The notes under the pieces were generated by a model. It worked only from the letters and a program-made list of their open reading frames with translations. It had not been told where the DNA came from and made no database searches. 64,000 nucleotides of DNA. Source: Paraspadella gotoi. Taxonomy: Eukaryota > Chaetognatha. Below are positions 60,345-64,000 of the stretch, one piece after another (the stretch's first letter is position 1; each line of letters begins with the position of its first letter). Both the position numbers and the translations under genes were made by a program. The stretch lies in assembly GCA_051294375.1 (NCBI GenBank), contig CM119269.1, positions 7,288,080 through 7,352,079 of the forward strand, written 5' to 3'.

Positions 60345-63280
60345 ACGGGAGAGAGAAGAGAGAGAGAAGAGAGAGAGAGCGGGGAGTTTGTTATTCGTTC
60401 GAATTAACTGTCATCGTTGATGAAAGTAAGTTTGGTAGAAACGGAATGGGATGAAGGAAGTCGACTTGAAAACGAATGGTTGGAGGAAAGACAAGAACAT
60501 GCGAGTTCCCAGTTTCGCGCCGCAGATGATCTTTCATAGACGTCAGTGATATAAATTAATATAAACTAAGATAATCATTGCACAAGTATATAAATATAAG
60601 ACATTTAAAGGTTTTATGAAACCTTACTTACTCGAAAGTGTCTTTTACCGACTTGAGACAAACTTAATTATTATCCACTTATTAAGAAAGCAATGTAACT
60701 CTAGTGAAGTATAAGTAAGACGGACAGGACATACCAAAAATGCTCATTCATACCAGTTTCCAACTGAAAGAAACGAGATGTGTGAGGAAAAAGGGGCGTG
60801 GCTTGGTCGTGGAAAGGCGACCCGCGTATTACGACCCGTGAAAGAAAACCTAAGAGTCGAGCAGCCCGGAAGAGGTGAGGAGGAGGAGAGGAGGAGGAGG
60901 AGGAAGGGTCGAAGTACCAATTCAATTCGACGGTCAGGAAGAATCTTTGCGACCCTCCTTCCTAAAAAGGTTCAGACAGAACCGGAAGGACAGGGACACG
61001 ACGCGATAGAGACGACGCGACGACGACGACGATCGAGACGGGACGACGACAACGACGACGCGTTTAATGCTCGACCCAAAAATGAATGAGAAGGAAAAAG
61101 ATTGTCAAAGAAGTTTCCAGTTTTTTTTTTTCTTTTATTCCTTTTTTTTTCTCATTTCTGGTTTGGAAGCTTGTAATATATTCATTGACTTTTATTAAAA
61201 GTGAAAATTAATTCATCATGGCGGCTTTAGCTTAATAGTCACGAATTGTAGGAATACACTAGACAACAACAGTACAAAATTAACAATATCAAATTTTACG
61301 TTAAGCGTTTTTGTAGAATGCCACGTGTTTGAAGCACAACCAGCATCAAGCATTTCTACGTTACTGTACTAAAAAGAAAAGGACATATCGTTATGTAACA
61401 GAAGGTTGAGTAAACAATTCTTTTGAATTAGATATAGTGTACGAAGTTGCTAAAAGATGACACGAGGTATGCCTAACAGCAATCGCCTCAGTCAGAGGAA
61501 ACACCCAACAATTACGAGTTTCCAAATAACAGAAGTTGAAGAGGGACGGTGCATCCGATGAAATACTGATCAAAATATCATTTTTTATGGCTACATTTTA
61601 TTAATTTTGCATAATTAGGCGTGTGAAGAATACGATGATTTTCTCGAGATAACAAACGTTTTTGAAAACTGTCGATACAGGATACTATATGTGAAGTAAC
61701 TAGCTATATGCAACGACCCCCGCGCGACATATCGACGGATGAACACAGCCGACGACGACGACGACGTACGACGATCTGTATGAAAGAAACGAAGATGATG
61801 ATTCAATTTATTTATCAGTTCGGCCCAGAAAGAATAGGAATCGACGTTAAAGAAAAAAAAGATGAGACCAAAAGGAAAAGAAAAAAAAGAAAAGAGAAAA
61901 GAAAAATAAAGAGAAAAAGGAAAAAGGGGGAAAAGAATAAAAAGGAAAATAGAGACCTTCATCGTGAGGCAAACATTCTTGAGACAAAGATAATCGACAT
62001 GAATAAATTATAAGGAGCCCACAAAATGAGATGAGTAATGTGCACATAGAAGCAAAGCAGAATTGGTACGATGGTTATAGTGAGTAAACAATATAAATTG
62101 ATAAAGATGATAAAAAGGGAGAGAAAGAAAATAGAACAACGGCGTAATCAGTAAGTAGAGTGAATTTAAAGTAACAACTTGTTATGGAGAAAATGAGAAG
62201 AAGCAAACAGCGCTGAATAAAAGCCGTTCAAGAGAATTAAAAACACTGCCTAGAAATGAGAGAAGAGAGAGAAGAGTGAAGAGAGAGAGAGAGAGAGGAG
62301 AGAAAAAAAGAAAGAGTGAAGAGAGGATAGAGAGAAACGACGCCAAGACCACTGGTTCATTGTCGTATCCCCTTTCCGTACGTTTGCAATGAAGAGACTT
62401 TTTCCGGAAACTCAATTTTTATTTCCTCTTTCCTTCCTTTTTACTCTTTTCCTATTCGTTTTATTTTTTTTTTCCCTTTTCTTCCTTTTCCCCCTGTTTT
62501 TTTTATCCATTTTAATCGTATTTCGTATATTATTTCTTTTTTTTTTTCTGTTTTTCTATCTTTTAGCTTTCTACTTACACTTTCATTCAACTTTCTTTAT
62601 ACTTTCGCCTTTAATTCGTTGCATCTTCATCCTTTTTTTCAATTTGATCAAATTTTCTCTAAGTTTTAGGTTAGGTTTAAAACTTAAGACTAAGAACCTG
62701 TCCCCTTACTACAGATTCCAGTTACAATATCACAACAAAATTCAGATCAACGAGATCAATATAACACAAATTCCTTAGACGTGGTTCACTAAGTACATTA
62801 AGTACTGATATGTTAATGAATAATAATAATAATATATAGTTTCTTTATGTTTTCTTTCCGTTTTGCCCCCCCCGTTGTTTGGCCTCGTCATCATCGTCGC
62901 CAAACAAATTTTTGTTGTGGATGAATGAATTAGTCTCTTCTCCCCTTTTCTTCTTCTCTCTCTCTCTCTCTTCGCTCTCTCTCTCTCTTCTGAATATCTA
63001 TTCTGTCTGTCTCTGTTTCTCCCTTGTTTGACTGTTTCTCTCTTCTCTCTCTCTTAACTTAGTTAAACAAATTGGCTTAAAGGGTCCGAAAGAATGTCAG
63101 TCCGCGGATGGGAATGGGAAAGATACTTCTTTTTTCTCATCTTTCTTTTTTTTCCCCTCTTCATCTCCTCACATTTCGCCTTCCACCTTCCCTTCTCCCT
63201 CTTCTCCTTTCCTCCGTCTTTCCAAACGCATTTCCTTTCTCTTCTTCAGATCATTTTCGCATTTATGGCGATCTCTCTCT
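57780..63280 (-). repeat. Right arm of palindrome C
   Basis: Reverse complement of 49,791-55,495, with many small insertions and deletions, especially in simple repeats. It contains CT arrays (57,961-57,997, 59,410-59,475, 59,791-59,942) and GA arrays (60,290-60,380, 62,279-62,300), and fills the left-arm gap with a CT array. No supported gene. Confidence 0.8.
58165..58220 (+). ncRNA. Hammerhead-like motif, right flank of PLE
   Basis: CTGATGA at 58,171-58,177, one extra A, GACTC (58,179-58,183) pairing perfectly with GAGTC (58,197-58,201), GAAA at 58,202-58,205, then CATGTA, with a predicted cleavage after 58,211. ACATGT is self-complementary, as in dimer-acting hammerheads with minimal helix III. 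Stem I is not well formed beyond two pairs. Confidence 0.5.
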
Positions 63281-63305
63281 NNNNNNNNNNNNNNNNNNNN
63301 NNNNN

Positions 63306-64000
63306 GATCCTAAGTCTTCCTCACTCATCCATCACAACGAATGTCGGAGAAAATTAAATTCCACGATAGGCGAAGACAGACAGAGGAGGAGAGGGAGGGA
63401 TAGAGAGAGAGAGGAGGGATAGAAAGAGAGACAGGGGGATAGAAAGAGAAAACGGGGGAGAGAAGGTGGATGGAAGGAAGGAAGGGGTGAGAGAAGTAGG
63501 AGAAAAGGAGGATAGAAAGAGGGAAAAATGAAGATAGAAAAAAGGAGAGGGGTAGGAAGGAAGAGAAAAGAAAAAAAGGATAGAAAGAGGTACAAAGGGA
63601 TTAGGGACTTTAGGGTATCGGGGTAATAAAAACGAGAAGGTACGAGGGAGAGAAAAAAAATCTGAGAGGTGAAAGTTTAGTTGTTAAGAGAAAATCGAAA
63701 AGGCGAGAATTTAATCGCCCACAATCCAAAGGAAAAGGTTATTATGTGACGTATTCGGTTATTTATGAACGTTTATATGACTAGGTTTTCTAGAATTATT
63801 AGTATCTTTAAAGGCTACATTTTTAAAAATAAAGAAGCAATTTAAATGCCAATCTATTCCTTCTACATCTATTTGCCTCTTGGCATTTTGTTTGGTCAAA
63901 CATGTGAGACTCTCGCGTCCAAAACATTTGAAAGCCTGACAATTAATTCGTATCCCCTATAATTTTATTACCTTCATAATCCTAACTAGAACTTCTTTAC
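63306..64000. other. Purine-rich repeats then AT-rich DNA
   Basis: GGGA/GAGA-rich sequence (63,385-63,580) is followed by AT-rich DNA. The inverted match of palindrome C does not continue past the gap at 63,281-63,305. No gene seen. Confidence 0.6.

Overview
This window looks like an intron-rich, microsatellite-laden animal genome. It has long GA/CT arrays, CGA/GTC arrays, AT-rich introns, small GC-richer exons with good GT/AG borders, a Penelope-like retroelement and 13 runs of N. A crustacean or other arthropod is my best guess, from repeat style only. Several stretches behave like unpolished long-read sequence: reading frames slip by one or two bases while the protein character continues.

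Layout. (1) 1-10,029: a block almost free of microsatellites. The minus strand is coding-like nearly throughout, switching frame every 100-200 bases; I cannot name its product. It stops at a 25-N gap. (2) 10,055-20,448: host-like sequence with many GA, ACG and ATT arrays. At least six, and probably eight or more, plus-strand exons of one gene run from 15,578 to a stop codon at 19,722. Phases agree across most junctions, but the family is not recognised. (3) 20,982-36,747: a rearranged block in the order A - B - inverted B - A. The A copies (21,472-25,287 and 32,932-36,747) look identical at a fixed offset of 11,460. The B arms (about 25.3-28.8 and 28.85-32.5 kb) form a large palindrome centred on a G-rich/C-rich minisatellite. 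(4) 36,773-39,360: unique, simple-sequence rich. (5) 39,360-42,410: a diverged 1.3-1.7 kb tandem duplication, followed at 42,474-42,606 by a hammerhead-ribozyme-like motif closed by a 49-base inverted repeat. (6) 42,610-49,790: polypyrimidine and polypurine tracts, GGC/GCC arrays, a 233-base fold-back element (44,828-45,060) and large gaps. (7) 49,790-63,280: a 13.5 kb palindrome whose single-copy centre (about 55.5-57.75 kb) is a degenerate Penelope-like retroelement with reverse transcriptase and GIY-YIG endonuclease motifs. The inverted flanks next to it carry hammerhead-like motifs in opposite orientations. (8) 63,306-64,000: purine-rich simple sequence and AT-rich DNA.

The most interesting biology is the set of hammerhead-like motifs of one style (CTGATGA or a relic of it, hairpin, GAAA, CATGT), one pair of which flanks a Penelope-like element, and the intronless 10 kb coding block at the left end. 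The main caution is that the palindromes and the identical direct repeat may be assembly artefacts. I saw no bacterial-type operons, CRISPR arrays, tRNA or rRNA genes.
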